A DNA stretch of 64,000 bases from the IMG/VR virus record IMGVR_UViG_3300045996_000592, positions 1 to 64,000 of that record; one strand, 5' to 3'. Below are positions 39,640-47,314 of the stretch, piece after piece; positions within the stretch are counted from its first letter, which is position 1, and each line of letters opens with the position of its first letter. Under the pieces are notes generated by a model. The model saw only the letters and a list, made by a program, of their open reading frames with translations. It did not search any database and was not told the DNA's origin. This stretch comes from a virus. The translations under genes and the position numbers were made by a program.

Positions 39640-39816
39640 ATGACAGAGTATAACATCAAGATATCAGGTTCTGGTACAGCCTTAGAATTAGCGCTTTCCA
39701 TGGATCTCCTTCAGAAAAGTATCATAGATAGTGTGAAGAAGGGGTATTCTCTGGAATCAGACCCCTATTATGAAGATGAGACTATCGTAGTAGAAATAAC
39801 CCAAACATCATTATGA
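39640..39816 (+). CDS. Small acidic protein, 58 aa
   Basis: ATG at 39640 after the hairpin; ends as ATGA overlap with the next gene, which supports it. Two strands around a helix (EYNIKISGSG, LELALSMDLLQKS). Unknown. Confidence 0.6.
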   Translation: MTEYNIKISGSGTALELALSMDLLQKSIIDSVKKGYSLESDPYYEDETIVVEITQTSL

Positions 39817-40103
39817 TAAAAACCAACCTCACTCCATACAGCTACACCCGGTACTACTCCGGTAATTATTTCGATGGGATAAATGATTACTCCTACTCTG
39901 TCATAACCACAGAGACTTTCGACCTCTGCCCCGAATACCCATTACAGGTAGACTGGACGGACGGGAATATTCCCTATGGGCATGAGCGGATAGAAGCCAA
40001 AATAATACAAGATTTTAATAACAAAAAAGACCAAGAAAGAAAACAGATTGAGGATAACTACAGAAGAGAAGTCCTCGGTGAAGAAGATGAACCTAAAGAC
40101 TAA
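39813..40103 (+). CDS. Hypothetical protein, 96 aa
   Basis: Tyr-rich N-terminus (YSYTRYYSGNYFDGIN), acidic/basic coiled C-terminus (DFNNKKDQERKQIEDNYRRE). ATGA overlap at the start. Unknown. Confidence 0.6.
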   Translation: MIKTNLTPYSYTRYYSGNYFDGINDYSYSVITTETFDLCPEYPLQVDWTDGNIPYGHERIEAKIIQDFNNKKDQERKQIEDNYRREVLGEEDEPKD

Positions 40104-40106
40104 CAG

Positions 40107-40433
40107 ATGACACTAAACCACAAACCTAACCACTACGAAAACACTACCTGCCTTAAAACAGGAAAAACCGGGTTCCCTTCTCAAAGGGTGGCCATGGAAC
40201 AGATCCAAAAATTCAAGGCGTTCAACCGGATGAAGATCAACGGAAGACGTATAAAACACAGAGTCGGTAAACCAGAACAAACCCGCGCCTATCAGTGCCC
40301 ATCTTGTAGCCAATGGCACTTGACCAGTATGAAGGAGTCTGAGTACAAGAACAACCTTGACCCGCTGGGAAAACCAGTGAGGATCAGGATCAACCACGTT
40401 AACGAGTTTAAAAAATATTTATCGGCAGCATGA
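40107..40433 (+). CDS. Zinc-ribbon protein, 108 aa (ends SAA)
   Basis: A CxxC...WH unit (YQCPSCSQWHLTS, ~62-74) with an upstream Cys gives a small zinc site, a type common in phage proteins. Rest is basic. May bind DNA or RNA. Ends Ser-Ala-Ala and overlaps the kinase gene by 4 bases. Confidence 0.7.
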   Translation: MTLNHKPNHYENTTCLKTGKTGFPSQRVAMEQIQKFKAFNRMKINGRRIKHRVGKPEQTRAYQCPSCSQWHLTSMKESEYKNNLDPLGKPVRIRINHVNEFKKYLSAA

Positions 40434-41344
40434 GTAAAAATATCTTAGCCCTATTTGGGGCAGCAGAGTCGGGTAAAGACACAGCCGCTAAGATCATACA
40501 ATATCTTACCGGAGTCAAATATTGGGAACAAAAGACTGAAAGAATTATCGACAACCCGATACCTTACGGGTTAGACGGATATGAGGACTGGGTCGCACTC
40601 AGTCCTTACCAGATAAAGAGGTTCGCCGGTAAAATTAAGGAGATAGCGTCCCTTATTACCGGTGTTCCTGTTTCCCAGTTCGAAGACCAGGAGTTCAAGA
40701 AGTCCTACTTACCGGATAACTGGGACAGGTGGAAAATACAGTTTACCGGGGAACACGGTAATGCTCAGTTTGGACCTAATTACTCATCAAAAGAAGAGGC
40801 TATAGAAACTGAAAAAAATGCCAGAGTTAGTTACGCGTGGCCTAAAAGTTTAAAAACCGTTATTAGAAAAGAACATATGACCTTCCGAGACCTACTTGAA
40901 GAGATTGGCGCCAAGATGAGGGAGGTACACCCTATGTTCTGGATAAACTCCCTGTTTGCAGACTATAAAGGTCATACGGAACGCTACCATAATCTTGAAA
41001 AGGATGGGTTATCTGAGATGTATCACCATCATTCTTGTGCTGAGTGTAGTCGATCCTTTAATGGGTGGAAGAGACAGTACAGATGTCGGGAGTGTATAGA
41101 AAAGAACCCAGTTGTCTACCCCTTATGGTTGATAGCCGACGGACGCCTACCCGAAGAAGCTCAGGTTGTAAAAGAACGTGGGGGCCTTGTTATCAAGATA
41201 GTCCGCGAGACAGATAACCCAGTTTACGAGTCAGAGAGAAAACTGGATCAGGTGGAAGCTGACTACGTGATCTCGAACAATAAGAACAAGGAAGACCTGG
41301 TGAAGAAGTTAAGACTTATTCTCATCAAAGAAGGCATACTATGA
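40430..41344 (+). CDS. dNMP kinase-like protein with zinc-ribbon insertion
   Basis: P-loop GAAESGKDTA (~10-19), then a helical NMP-binding region (YQIKRFAGKIKEIASLITG and FRDLLEEIGAKMREV), as in T4-type deoxynucleoside monophosphate kinase. The late part EADYVISNNKNKEDLVKKL is the usual C-terminus. Between ~200 and ~225 lies a four-Cys module (CAEC...CREC) that the T4 enzyme lacks; it probably replaces the LID or adds a structural zinc. 304 residues. It phosphorylates dNMPs for DNA synthesis. Confidence 0.8.
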   Translation: MSKNILALFGAAESGKDTAAKIIQYLTGVKYWEQKTERIIDNPIPYGLDGYEDWVALSPYQIKRFAGKIKEIASLITGVPVSQFEDQEFKKSYLPDNWDRWKIQFTGEHGNAQFGPNYSSKEEAIETEKNARVSYAWPKSLKTVIRKEHMTFRDLLEEIGAKMREVHPMFWINSLFADYKGHTERYHNLEKDGLSEMYHHHSCAECSRSFNGWKRQYRCRECIEKNPVVYPLWLIADGRLPEEAQVVKERGGLVIKIVRETDNPVYESERKLDQVEADYVISNNKNKEDLVKKLRLILIKEGIL

Positions 41345-41535
41345 CCGACTTCCTCAAACAGATAAACTGGAAAGAACTCCGGGATGACAGGTTCAACTTG
41401 GAGTATATCGCGGAGTTCGAACCACTGGATGATAAAGACATCAACTCCCTTTATTCAATAGTAGAGCTGATAGACCAGTTACAGCAGGAAGCAGTAAGGT
41501 CAGGAATAACTAAAGAAGAAGTATATGGACAGTAA
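41341..41535 (+). CDS. Small acidic protein, 64 aa
   Basis: ATGA overlap with the kinase gene. Acidic, helical (DDKDINSLYSIVELIDQL). Unknown. Confidence 0.55.
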   Translation: MTDFLKQINWKELRDDRFNLEYIAEFEPLDDKDINSLYSIVELIDQLQQEAVRSGITKEEVYGQ

Positions 41536-41737
41536 ATTAAAAGAAGTAGTAGAATGTATCCTTGACTATCTGGAGGATACAGAAGAGCGGAGTTATCTCG
41601 AATCAGATGATAACGTCAGGGATACTCACATCTACGAGGATGTAGTAAGGCTCCGCCAGTGGCAGCAAACCGGGTGGATAGACGAGAATAAAGTACAGGA
41701 GGCACTGAACACCTTAAAAAAGAATCACGGACTATGA
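41525..41737 (+). CDS. Small acidic protein, paralogue of 27578 gene
   Basis: ILDYLEDTEERSYLESDD and THIYEDVVRL match the gene at 27578 in order and spacing. Overlaps its upstream neighbour by 11 bases. A small helical family with two members in this window. Function unknown. Confidence 0.65.
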   Translation: MDSKLKEVVECILDYLEDTEERSYLESDDNVRDTHIYEDVVRLRQWQQTGWIDENKVQEALNTLKKNHGL

Positions 41738-41997
41738 TAGACGTAGTAAACAAGAAGGTAGACGACCGCCGGCTCACTCATGATGAGGAAGAGTTACTGG
41801 AAGCCGGTCGTAAACAGGGAATGGTACAGGGGTTAGCTCTCGCCGTAGCCACCTTTATGAAATACTGGGGGGAACACGCCGGTATTCAAGAGGTGTGGGG
41901 TTCTGCAGGGATGACTATACAGGAGTGTTACAATAATGGGGTAGACGAGTACGATATAGAAACTCTTATAAAATACCAAGATTACCTCGAAGGATAA
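41734..41997 (+). CDS. Hypothetical protein, 87 aa
   Basis: ATGA overlap. Contains the helix RKQGMVQGLALAVATFMKY and an acidic tail. Could associate with a membrane only weakly. Unknown. Confidence 0.55.
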   Translation: MIDVVNKKVDDRRLTHDEEELLEAGRKQGMVQGLALAVATFMKYWGEHAGIQEVWGSAGMTIQECYNNGVDEYDIETLIKYQDYLEG

Positions 41998-42008
41998 AAT
42001 AGACCAAT

Positions 42009-42428
42009 ATGAAACTAACAGATAAAAATACTGGGTACATTCTTATGAATGCTCAGACTCAGTCAGAATGGGATACCTGCACACATGCACTTTTATCCTT
42101 TACCCCAACTGATGTAGAAAAATGGAAAAAATACGCCCAGACAGCTAAGAATTTAAAGGAAGAGAACCCCGACTTCGCCAACCTCAGTTTTTATGAGTCT
42201 GTTGATTTCCTGAATCTGGGAGATGATATTTTACCGGAAGAAGTGGGTTGGTCTTTTGTAGAACTGGAAGAAGGTGAAAATAATTGGGACCAGGAAGAGT
42301 TACCAGAACAACGACTGGATACACATATGATGAAGGTTTATTCAAGTGGGTGCATTCAGTTCACAGCCTACGGTAAACACACTTCCGAGGAGTTCTGGAC
42401 GACACACCTTAAAGTAGAAAGCCTGTAA
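42009..42428 (+). CDS. Hypothetical protein, 139 aa
   Basis: Acidic, Trp-containing. ALLSFTPTDVEKWKKYAQTAK suggests a helix-turn. Last gene before a terminator. Unknown. Confidence 0.65.
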   Translation: MKLTDKNTGYILMNAQTQSEWDTCTHALLSFTPTDVEKWKKYAQTAKNLKEENPDFANLSFYESVDFLNLGDDILPEEVGWSFVELEEGENNWDQEELPEQRLDTHMMKVYSSGCIQFTAYGKHTSEEFWTTHLKVESL

Positions 42429-42453
42429 AAAAGTAGGCTAAATTGTAGATAAT

Positions 42454-42488
42454 GGGTGAGTTCATAGTGGGCTCACCCTTTTTATTTT
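42454..42488 (+). terminator. Intrinsic terminator
   Basis: GGGTGAG (42454-42460) pairs with CTCACCC (42472-42478), followed by TTTTTATTTT. The T tract overlaps the -33 element of the next promoter. Confidence 0.85.
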
Positions 42489-42517
42489 GGTACTCTAATT
42501 TAGATACTCTAAATTTG
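42486..42517 (+). promoter_or_regulatory. Promoter, extended TTTG-TATCT motif (copy 5)
   Basis: The cleanest copy: TTTG (42486-42489), 20-base spacer GTACTCTAATTTAGATACTC, then -7 box TAAATTTG (42510-42517), an exact TAnnTTTG. The start codon at 42533 is 15 bases further. It follows a terminator, so it opens a new operon that leads to the NAD genes. Confidence 0.7.
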
Positions 42518-42532
42518 GTAAACCTCACACAC

Positions 42533-42850
42533 ATGACAGAAGAACTAACAGGTAACCCGCGTATCCCGTTCGAGTCTGATACCGTTCTCCAGGTATGGAA
42601 TACGGTAGATAAGGTAGTCATAGGAGTCTACGAGAACGGGAAAGCAGCAGCTATCAAGTTATCCGCCACCTACCAGTCAGTAGTACACTCTTACTCCCGT
42701 AAAAGGGTGGTAAAGGGTAAGATAAAGAGTGATCATTTTACATCCCCGCTCTACCCGGATATACCACTGGCTGCACGACTCATCAGGAGGACTACTGATA
42801 TGTTATTCCGGAACGGGGTGTTATATAACTCACTAAATAACGCAGCATGA
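42533..42850 (+). CDS. Hypothetical protein, 105 aa (ends NNAA)
   Basis: I place the start at 42533 (MTEELTGNPRIPF), 16 bases after the -7 box; longer frames begin inside the terminator. Beta-strand then basic segment (KRVVKGKIKSD). First gene of the NAD-cassette operon. Ends Asn-Ala-Ala. Unknown. Confidence 0.7.
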   Translation: MTEELTGNPRIPFESDTVLQVWNTVDKVVIGVYENGKAAAIKLSATYQSVVHSYSRKRVVKGKIKSDHFTSPLYPDIPLAARLIRRTTDMLFRNGVLYNSLNNAA

Positions 42851-43035
42851 CAGAAGAAGTAGACTACAACCAGATGGCCTGTCCTGAGTTATCAGAACTG
42901 ATCGACTACCAAATAGATAACCCAGTTGATGGGCGTAAGAAGAAAGAGTATAGAAAGTACCTGGAGAACTTACAGAAGATGATAGACAGTTATAATTTAA
43001 AAACCGGATTCCAGGCCTATCAAAAAGTTTTATGA
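42847..43035 (+). CDS. Small helical protein, 62 aa
   Basis: ATGA overlap. Charged helix (DGRKKKEYRKYLENLQKMID). Overlaps the following small gene by 4 bases. Unknown. Confidence 0.6.
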   Translation: MTEEVDYNQMACPELSELIDYQIDNPVDGRKKKEYRKYLENLQKMIDSYNLKTGFQAYQKVL

Positions 43036-43208
43036 CATTAGAACAGACCCAGACAGATCAGAAGCCAATAAAGGTATTCATGTACCCCGGAGTAGAGGAG
43101 CTCAAGAAGATGACCCCTACCCAGCTCACAGAGACCAAAATAAAAGTAGACCAGTTATCTGACTACTTGGGATACCTCATCAGACAAAAAATATATGATA
43201 TTTTATGA
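43032..43208 (+). CDS. Small protein, 58 aa
   Basis: ATGA overlaps at both ends; such coupling is the evidence for this short gene. Helix KMTPTQLTETKIKVDQL. Unknown. Confidence 0.55.
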   Translation: MTLEQTQTDQKPIKVFMYPGVEELKKMTPTQLTETKIKVDQLSDYLGYLIRQKIYDIL

Positions 43209-43540
43209 ACAGACCGCTAATTTATATAGCTGGTAAAATCAGTGATCTACCACCCGGGGTAGCTGAGAAAAACTTCCACGACGCCCAGGTTAGACTGGAA
43301 AATCAGGGGTGGGATACCCTTAACCCTTACGCCCGGATAGAAGGGTGGAAGAAGCAGAACGAGGACTACAAAGAAATAATGAGGTTAGTTCTTCAAGACC
43401 TCGCATCCTGTAAACATGCCTACTTCCTGAGGGGGTGGGAAAGAAGTTTAGGAGCGACGTTTGAGCACTTCGTTTGTCAGAAGACCGGGATAAAGATAAT
43501 TTATGAAGAACAACCTAAGGAGGAGACCGTAGAGATATGA
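43205..43540 (+). CDS. DUF4406 protein, nucleoside 2-deoxyribosyltransferase-like
   Basis: Opens with LIYIAGKISDLPPG, then GWDTLNPYA and HAYFLRGWERSLGATFEH (~80-97), the pattern of the DUF4406/nucleoside 2-deoxyribosyltransferase-like Rossmann fold that recognises nucleotides. 111 residues. It starts an ATGA-linked run with the PRPP-synthetase-like gene and may take part in nucleotide or NAD metabolism. Confidence 0.85.
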   Translation: MNRPLIYIAGKISDLPPGVAEKNFHDAQVRLENQGWDTLNPYARIEGWKKQNEDYKEIMRLVLQDLASCKHAYFLRGWERSLGATFEHFVCQKTGIKIIYEEQPKEETVEI

Positions 43541-44370
43541 TACTAAATTTAAGCAACCCACCGGCCTCAATAATCAAGGCTAAGATCGGTAAATACCCTG
43601 ATGGTCAGCAGTATGTTATTATCGACCCACAATTTACTGTAGGGGAGAACGGAATAACGATATACTCCCGGTTCAACTCCTTCCTGGATTTAGAACTAAT
43701 AGTGACTGCCACTAAAGCGCTACAAAACCTTGATGTAAAGAAAATAAATCTATACGTTCCCTACATACTCGGTGCCCGGTCTGACCGGAAGTTTGAGTAT
43801 GGTGGAACGTCCTATCTGGTGCAGATTATAGCGCCTATCCTGAACAGTTTGGGCCTCACCAAAGTTTACTGCTTGGACGTACACAACCAGGCAGTAGCAG
43901 AGGCGTGTATTAATAACCTCGTTTGTTATGATAACTCAGAGTTTATCAAACGAGTACTGGGTGACATACAATCCAAAAACCTTGTTATTGTTACCCCGGA
44001 CGACGGCGCGTCCAAAAAGATATACCCGCTCTGTAAAAAACTCGGTTTAGAAGTACCCGTCGTCGTGTGTGCCAAACACAGGGATATTAAAACCGGTAAG
44101 ATAGAAGGGGTAGATATCCCTCACGGGACACACTTCAAAAATGAAGAGGTAATGTTAATAGATGATATCTGTGATGGCGGCAGGACGTTCATCGAAATAG
44201 CCAAGAAGTTAAAAACTTGGGGAGAACCTGCTAAAATGTACCTGGCTGTCACTCACGGAATATTTTCCGCGGGGTTTGATGAACTACACCAGTACTTTGA
44301 CCAGATATTTTCTACTAACTCCGTGAAAGATCACCCAAATATATCTGTAACTCAATATCCAGTAATATGA
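43537..44370 (+). CDS. Ribose-phosphate pyrophosphokinase-like (candidate Adps of NARP1)
   Basis: Phosphoribosyltransferase fold: LYVPYILGARSDRKFEYGG (~68-86) corresponds to the ATP-binding PRPP-synthetase loop, VYCLDVHNQ (~108-116) to the D/H active strand, then VTPDDGASKKIYPL (~150-163) and the PRPP loop MLIDDICDGGRTF (~207-219). It makes PRPP, or, as known for phage NARP1, a related pyrophosphate from ADP-ribose. 277 residues, shorter than host Prs (~315). Lies two genes before a NAMPT-like gene. Confidence 0.85.
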   Translation: MILNLSNPPASIIKAKIGKYPDGQQYVIIDPQFTVGENGITIYSRFNSFLDLELIVTATKALQNLDVKKINLYVPYILGARSDRKFEYGGTSYLVQIIAPILNSLGLTKVYCLDVHNQAVAEACINNLVCYDNSEFIKRVLGDIQSKNLVIVTPDDGASKKIYPLCKKLGLEVPVVVCAKHRDIKTGKIEGVDIPHGTHFKNEEVMLIDDICDGGRTFIEIAKKLKTWGEPAKMYLAVTHGIFSAGFDELHQYFDQIFSTNSVKDHPNISVTQYPVI

Positions 44371-44795
44371 TAGATAAATATATAAACAGGTTAACCGAAG
44401 AGTGGTTACAACACGGTAAGATAATAGTAGCCATAGACTTTGATGACACAATATCTCCTTGGAAGCTGAACAGTCAGGAAGAGTGCAATAAAGTAATTGA
44501 GGTTCTTAAAGATGTGTGTGCTGTCGGAGCCTATATAGTAATATTTACAGCCTGCAGTAGTGACCGTTATCAGCACATCGCAGAATACTGTACTTCTAAA
44601 GGGTTTAGTATAGATAGAATAAACCAGAACCCCATAGTCTTACCATACGGTAACCAGACTAAGGTGTACGCGAACATATTCCTCGATGACCGCGGAGGTC
44701 TGGACGAAGCACTCAATATCTTACAAGAGAGCATGTACCGGGTACGTTCATCCAAGTATGGTAAGAACCTCTCGGAACAAACAGTAGAATTTTAA
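44367..44795 (+). CDS. HAD-family hydrolase
   Basis: Motif I IDFDDTISPW (~22-31), motif II FTACSS (~57-62) and motif IV FLDDRGG (~108-114) show a HAD phosphatase; the Lys motif (K near YCTSKGF, ~76) is present. 142 residues, so no large cap. The substrate may be a phosphate intermediate of the neighbouring PRPP/NAD genes. Overlaps the gene before by 4 bases. Confidence 0.8.
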   Translation: MIDKYINRLTEEWLQHGKIIVAIDFDDTISPWKLNSQEECNKVIEVLKDVCAVGAYIVIFTACSSDRYQHIAEYCTSKGFSIDRINQNPIVLPYGNQTKVYANIFLDDRGGLDEALNILQESMYRVRSSKYGKNLSEQTVEF

Positions 44796-44807
44796 AAACA
44801 GATACTC

Positions 44808-46361
44808 ATGTTTAAACCAAACGCTTTATACTACGTAGATGGGTATAAGATCGCTCATAAAAAGATGCTGGCAGCAGGTACCACCCGTCTATACGGAACC
44901 TGGATACCAAGGTCAGTAAAATATGCTCCTAAAGGAGTAAATAAGATAGTATCATTCGGTCAGCAGTTAATGGTACGCTGGCTGCACGATGAGTTCACGG
45001 AGAACTTTTTCAACCTTCCGGTAGATGTAGCTCACCGATTCGGTAAAGATATGTGCCTATACCTTGGGATGGACTACGACTACACGCACTTCACAGAACT
45101 GCATAATCTCGGTTATCTCCCAATCCGCATCAAATCATTACCAGAAGGAGTAGAAACTGATCCGAATATCCCACATATGACCTTCATTAATACTGTAGAC
45201 GGGTTTGGATGGCTTACTCTGTTCCTTGAAACTATCATTAGCGCCCTGGCGTGGAAGGCCCCGACTGCAGCCACTATTCAGAAACTCTATAACCGTAACA
45301 CTATGGAGTGGGTCACTAAAACCGATCCGGATAATTTATGGTTAGTACCGTTCCTTAACCATGATTTCAGCGCCCGCGGCCTTGATCCATTCTCGATGAT
45401 GGCAGTTGGTCTAGGCCATGCTACAAGTTCTTTGGGCTCAGATACACTCATAACCATCCCGGCTGCCCGTTATTATTATGACGAGCCCGAAGAGGAGGTC
45501 TGTGTGTTCTCTGTTAACGCCTCGGAACACTCAGTATCTACAACCAAAATATTTACAGTAGGGGAGCAGCAGATGATAGCAGACTGGTTACAGGATTTCC
45601 CGAAGGGAATACTATCTATTGTATCTGACACTTTCGACCTGTGGAAACTGATAACCGAGTACTTACCGGCCAATAAGGGATCCATTATGTCGAGGGAGGG
45701 TAAACTAGTCATACGTCCTGACAGTGGTGATCCGGTAGATATTATCTGCGGTTGTAAGGTTACTCAATCTGATGAAGATGAATTACTATATCGTGACCAG
45801 GATACATGGGAATCCTACCCGCCAGAAGAAGACATAGTTATTGTGAAACATAAGGTTGGTGCCAAGCCGGTATCTGAAGCGGAAAGCAAAGGGGTTATAG
45901 AAATCCTTTGGGATATATTCGGCGGTACTGTGAACACACACGGTTATAAAGTACTTGATCCTCATATTGGCGCCATCTATGGTGACTCGATAACTCCGGA
46001 CCGTCAGGTAGAAATCTATAAACGGTTAGCGGCTAAAAGGTTTGCTACTACCAACATCGTCTTGGGTATAGGGTCCTACACTTACCAGATGGTAACTCGT
46101 GATACACTAGGGTTTGCTGCTAAAGGCGCCTGGTTTGAGGCCAATGGTACGGGTTACGATATCTACAAGGATCCGGTGACAGATGATGGAACCAAAAAGT
46201 CACTAAAGGGGCTCATTAAAGTAAATCCCAACTTCACTGTTTGTACCCAATGTTCCCCGGAAGAGGAGTCAACCGGTTTACTCCAAACCATATATGAGAA
46301 CGGGCAGTATTATAACAAGACCACTTTAAAAGACGTCCGTAACAGACTTAAGAACATATGA
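44808..46361 (+). CDS. Nicotinamide phosphoribosyltransferase-like (candidate Namat/NAMPT)
   Basis: 517 residues. The start MFKPNALYYVDGYKIAHKKM and conserved parts DGFGWLTLFLETII, LGHATSSLGSDT, FSVNASEHSVST and PDSGDPVDIICG (~304-315) are those of NAMPT/NadV. It couples nicotinamide to a pyrophosphate-activated ribose (PRPP, giving NMN) or, in the phage NARP1 pathway, to ADPR-PP giving NAD+ directly. With the Prs-like gene upstream, the second is plausible. It would restore NAD+ after host defences deplete it. Confidence 0.9.
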   Translation: MFKPNALYYVDGYKIAHKKMLAAGTTRLYGTWIPRSVKYAPKGVNKIVSFGQQLMVRWLHDEFTENFFNLPVDVAHRFGKDMCLYLGMDYDYTHFTELHNLGYLPIRIKSLPEGVETDPNIPHMTFINTVDGFGWLTLFLETIISALAWKAPTAATIQKLYNRNTMEWVTKTDPDNLWLVPFLNHDFSARGLDPFSMMAVGLGHATSSLGSDTLITIPAARYYYDEPEEEVCVFSVNASEHSVSTTKIFTVGEQQMIADWLQDFPKGILSIVSDTFDLWKLITEYLPANKGSIMSREGKLVIRPDSGDPVDIICGCKVTQSDEDELLYRDQDTWESYPPEEDIVIVKHKVGAKPVSEAESKGVIEILWDIFGGTVNTHGYKVLDPHIGAIYGDSITPDRQVEIYKRLAAKRFATTNIVLGIGSYTYQMVTRDTLGFAAKGAWFEANGTGYDIYKDPVTDDGTKKSLKGLIKVNPNFTVCTQCSPEEESTGLLQTIYENGQYYNKTTLKDVRNRLKNI

Positions 46362-46609
46362 CCTTCACCATTACCTTTACCCGGTACGCAGGTTTCCACC
46401 CCCGTTATTGTAAGAGAGGGGTGTGTGGCCTCGTACTAGGATGGGTCACCCTAACTTGGTATCATTACGACCTCGAGAAGGCCGTTCTAAAATTACTGAA
46501 CAATGATCAAAACCGTACAAGTGGACGAGACCCTTCAGTTGAAGATAAAGCTGAATATGGTCACAGAAGAAAAGAGGAAGGCTCGGTCACGTTACGAACA
46601 GTTGAGTAG
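46358..46609 (+). CDS. Small protein with hydrophobic segment, 83 aa
   Basis: ATGA overlap with the NAMPT-like gene. Residues ~24-38 (GLVLGWVTLTWYHYD) are hydrophobic and look genuine. The last third (RTSGRDPSVEDKAE...) overlaps the next gene by 107 bases in another frame, so the true end or the existence of this gene is uncertain. Confidence 0.45.
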   Translation: MTFTITFTRYAGFHPRYCKRGVCGLVLGWVTLTWYHYDLEKAVLKLLNNDQNRTSGRDPSVEDKAEYGHRRKEEGSVTLRTVE

Positions 46610-47003
46610 GCAAGAAGATAATATCCGGACTAAGATAGAAGATCTGAATCAGAAGGATAAAGACCTGTTCATAACACCTCACGCCATAACCCGGTTCCGG
46701 GAGCGGATAATGGACTTACCCAACCAGAAGATAAAGAATATACTCTCTGATGAGAGTCTGCTGAATAAGTACAAAGAGAACGGACCAGGCAGATATAAGT
46801 TACCTGAACCCTTTACCTACGTCACAGTAGCAGTTAAAGACTTCAGTGTTATTACCTGTTTTAACCAAAAGGACCCGGAAGAACGGATAGACCTTTTGAG
46901 GGCCTATATGGATAACTGGGTAGAGGACAGGTGTAAACAGGTAATTAATCCCGAGTGGAATATCATGGCTCTGGGAGCATTTAAAAGAAAGTACTACAGA
47001 TAA
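46503..47003 (+). CDS. Hypothetical protein, 166 aa
   Basis: Starts inside the previous frame with MIKTVQVDETLQLKIKL. Residues ~15-50 form a coiled coil; later ITPHAITRFRERIMDLP looks like a short basic helix found in small RNA- or DNA-binding phage proteins. Overlaps the following gene by one base. Unknown function. Confidence 0.65.
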   Translation: MIKTVQVDETLQLKIKLNMVTEEKRKARSRYEQLSRQEDNIRTKIEDLNQKDKDLFITPHAITRFRERIMDLPNQKIKNILSDESLLNKYKENGPGRYKLPEPFTYVTVAVKDFSVITCFNQKDPEERIDLLRAYMDNWVEDRCKQVINPEWNIMALGAFKRKYYR

Positions 47004-47314
47004 TGGAGATAATATGTTCAGATGCTAACTTCAGTCCTGAGGCACTGTCGTTTTACGAGAAGAATAACACCATACCCCCAACACAAGACAGGATATACCC
47101 CGGTATCAGGGAGGTGATAAAGGTAGCAGCTACAGGAGAGACGGGGATACTACTGGAGGGACTGATAAACCCGCCGGTGACGTTCGCACACCCTATACTG
47201 GGCCGGGCCACAAAAGAAGTCACCTGGAATTTGAAGAGGTTCAGGACTCTATCCGGCGGTGAGATAACCCGGGAGATGATAGAAGAGATTATTAAAGAAA
47301 AGATCAAAACATGA
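47003..47314 (+). CDS. Hypothetical protein, 103 aa
   Basis: TAATG overlap with the previous stop. Strand-rich N-terminus (MEIICSDANFSPEAL), Arg/Lys-rich C-terminal helix. Unknown. Confidence 0.6.
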   Translation: MEIICSDANFSPEALSFYEKNNTIPPTQDRIYPGIREVIKVAATGETGILLEGLINPPVTFAHPILGRATKEVTWNLKRFRTLSGGEITREMIEEIIKEKIKT

